Part shown: positions 20,543 to 20,938 of the stretch, one piece after another | Layout: each line of letters begins with the position of its first letter | How positions within the stretch are numbered: position 1 is the first letter of the stretch | NCBI GenBank assembly: GCA_032988165.1 | Contig: JANTQF010000485.1 | Location: forward strand, 1-20,938 | Direction: 5' to 3' | Length of the DNA: 20,938 nucleotides | From: Emmonsiellopsis sp. PD_33 | Taxonomy: Eukaryota > Ascomycota > Eurotiomycetes > Onygenales > Ajellomycetaceae | The notes under the pieces: model-generated | Databases searched by the model: none | Told to the model about the DNA's origin: nothing | The model's input: only the letters and a program-made list of their open reading frames with translations | Made by a program: the position numbers and the translations under genes

Positions 20543-20938
20543 TCTAATCGTTATCTATTTTTACGACTAATTTTACATATATATGGATTGTACATACTAC
20601 AGCGATCGTGGGTTGCATCCGATGTCCCGCAAGGGTTCTTATCTGTCACGTGGAGTTTCGAATTGTTTTGTTTTTTTATCAACGAGATGAACTAGGGCTT
20701 GAAAAAGAAAGAGGGGGGGGCGGAGAATGAAGTTTTCTCCCCCCCCTCACCCCCCACAGTTTATATTTTCTATTGTCTGGTTTTGTGGTTCTGACAGCGG
20801 CTGTAATATAGAACGTGTTACGTCTTTTATTTTCTTTCCTTATTTTATTTTTGTTGTTTTTTACTCTTGCTAGTTTTGCTTTACATTTTTTCCCATCATT
20901 TTCGCCATTTTGCACTCCTCCAGTCCCCCGTACCTTAC
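20543..20938. other. 3' flank of the MARVEL-like gene
   Basis: Non-coding, T-rich sequence with a G/C hairpin at 20711-20748. The 78-codon minus-strand frame at 20679-20915 is Lys/Asn-rich read-through of T-rich DNA and is not supported as a gene. The window ends here without a further gene start. Confidence 0.6.
20711..20748. repeat. Perfect 10-bp G/C inverted repeat in the 3' flank
   Basis: GAGGGGGGGG (20711-20720) and CCCCCCCCTC (20739-20748) are perfect reverse complements separated by 18 bases. In RNA this would form a very stable stem about 170 nt after the stop codon of the MARVEL-like gene. A further six-C run follows. A role in 3' end formation or RNA stability is possible, as is simple homopolymer coincidence. 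Confidence 0.75.

Overview
The window looks like nuclear DNA of a filamentous ascomycete fungus, most likely a eurotiomycete (possibly Onygenales). The evidence is short introns (55 to 135 nt) with GT..AG ends and branch sites such as CTAAC, gene spacing of 0.4 to 2.2 kb, long pyrimidine-rich leaders, and protein families typical of that group (mitochondrial GatB, cytosolic arginase, a DUF6594 membrane protein, a four-helix MARVEL-like protein). The lineage is judged from the general look of the proteins; no database search was possible.

Layout, left to right. (1) 112-1114, minus: a mitochondrial enoyl-CoA hydratase/isomerase of the AUH type, two exons. (2) 1505-4769, minus, tandem with (1): a large unrecognised protein; a rebuilt first exon gives it a clear mitochondrial presequence, and one stretch looks PPR-like. 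(3) 5528-8304, plus, divergent from (2): a large nuclear-looking protein with a basic NLS and a Pro/Gln-rich tail, family not recognised with certainty. (4) 10237-11886, minus, convergent with (3): a DUF6594 protein of three exons. (5) 14086-16064, plus, divergent from (4): subunit B of mitochondrial glutamyl-tRNA(Gln) amidotransferase, four exons. (6) 17177-18371, plus: arginase, three exons. (7) 19783-20542, plus: a four-helix membrane protein, three exons. All splice junctions were derived by hand from reading frame, GT/AG signals and family alignment.

Three of the seven genes (1, 2 and 5) are predicted to act in the mitochondrion. Arginase starts arginine breakdown in the cytosol. There is no sign of an operon, biosynthetic cluster, transposon, tRNA, rRNA or CRISPR array, and no evidence for an exotic new system. 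The most notable non-coding signal is strand-specific loss of ATG upstream of three genes (DUF6594, arginase, MARVEL-like), which points to very long 5' leaders, two of them with short upstream ORFs. The two large genes of uncertain function (2 and 3) are the best candidates for undescribed protein biology.
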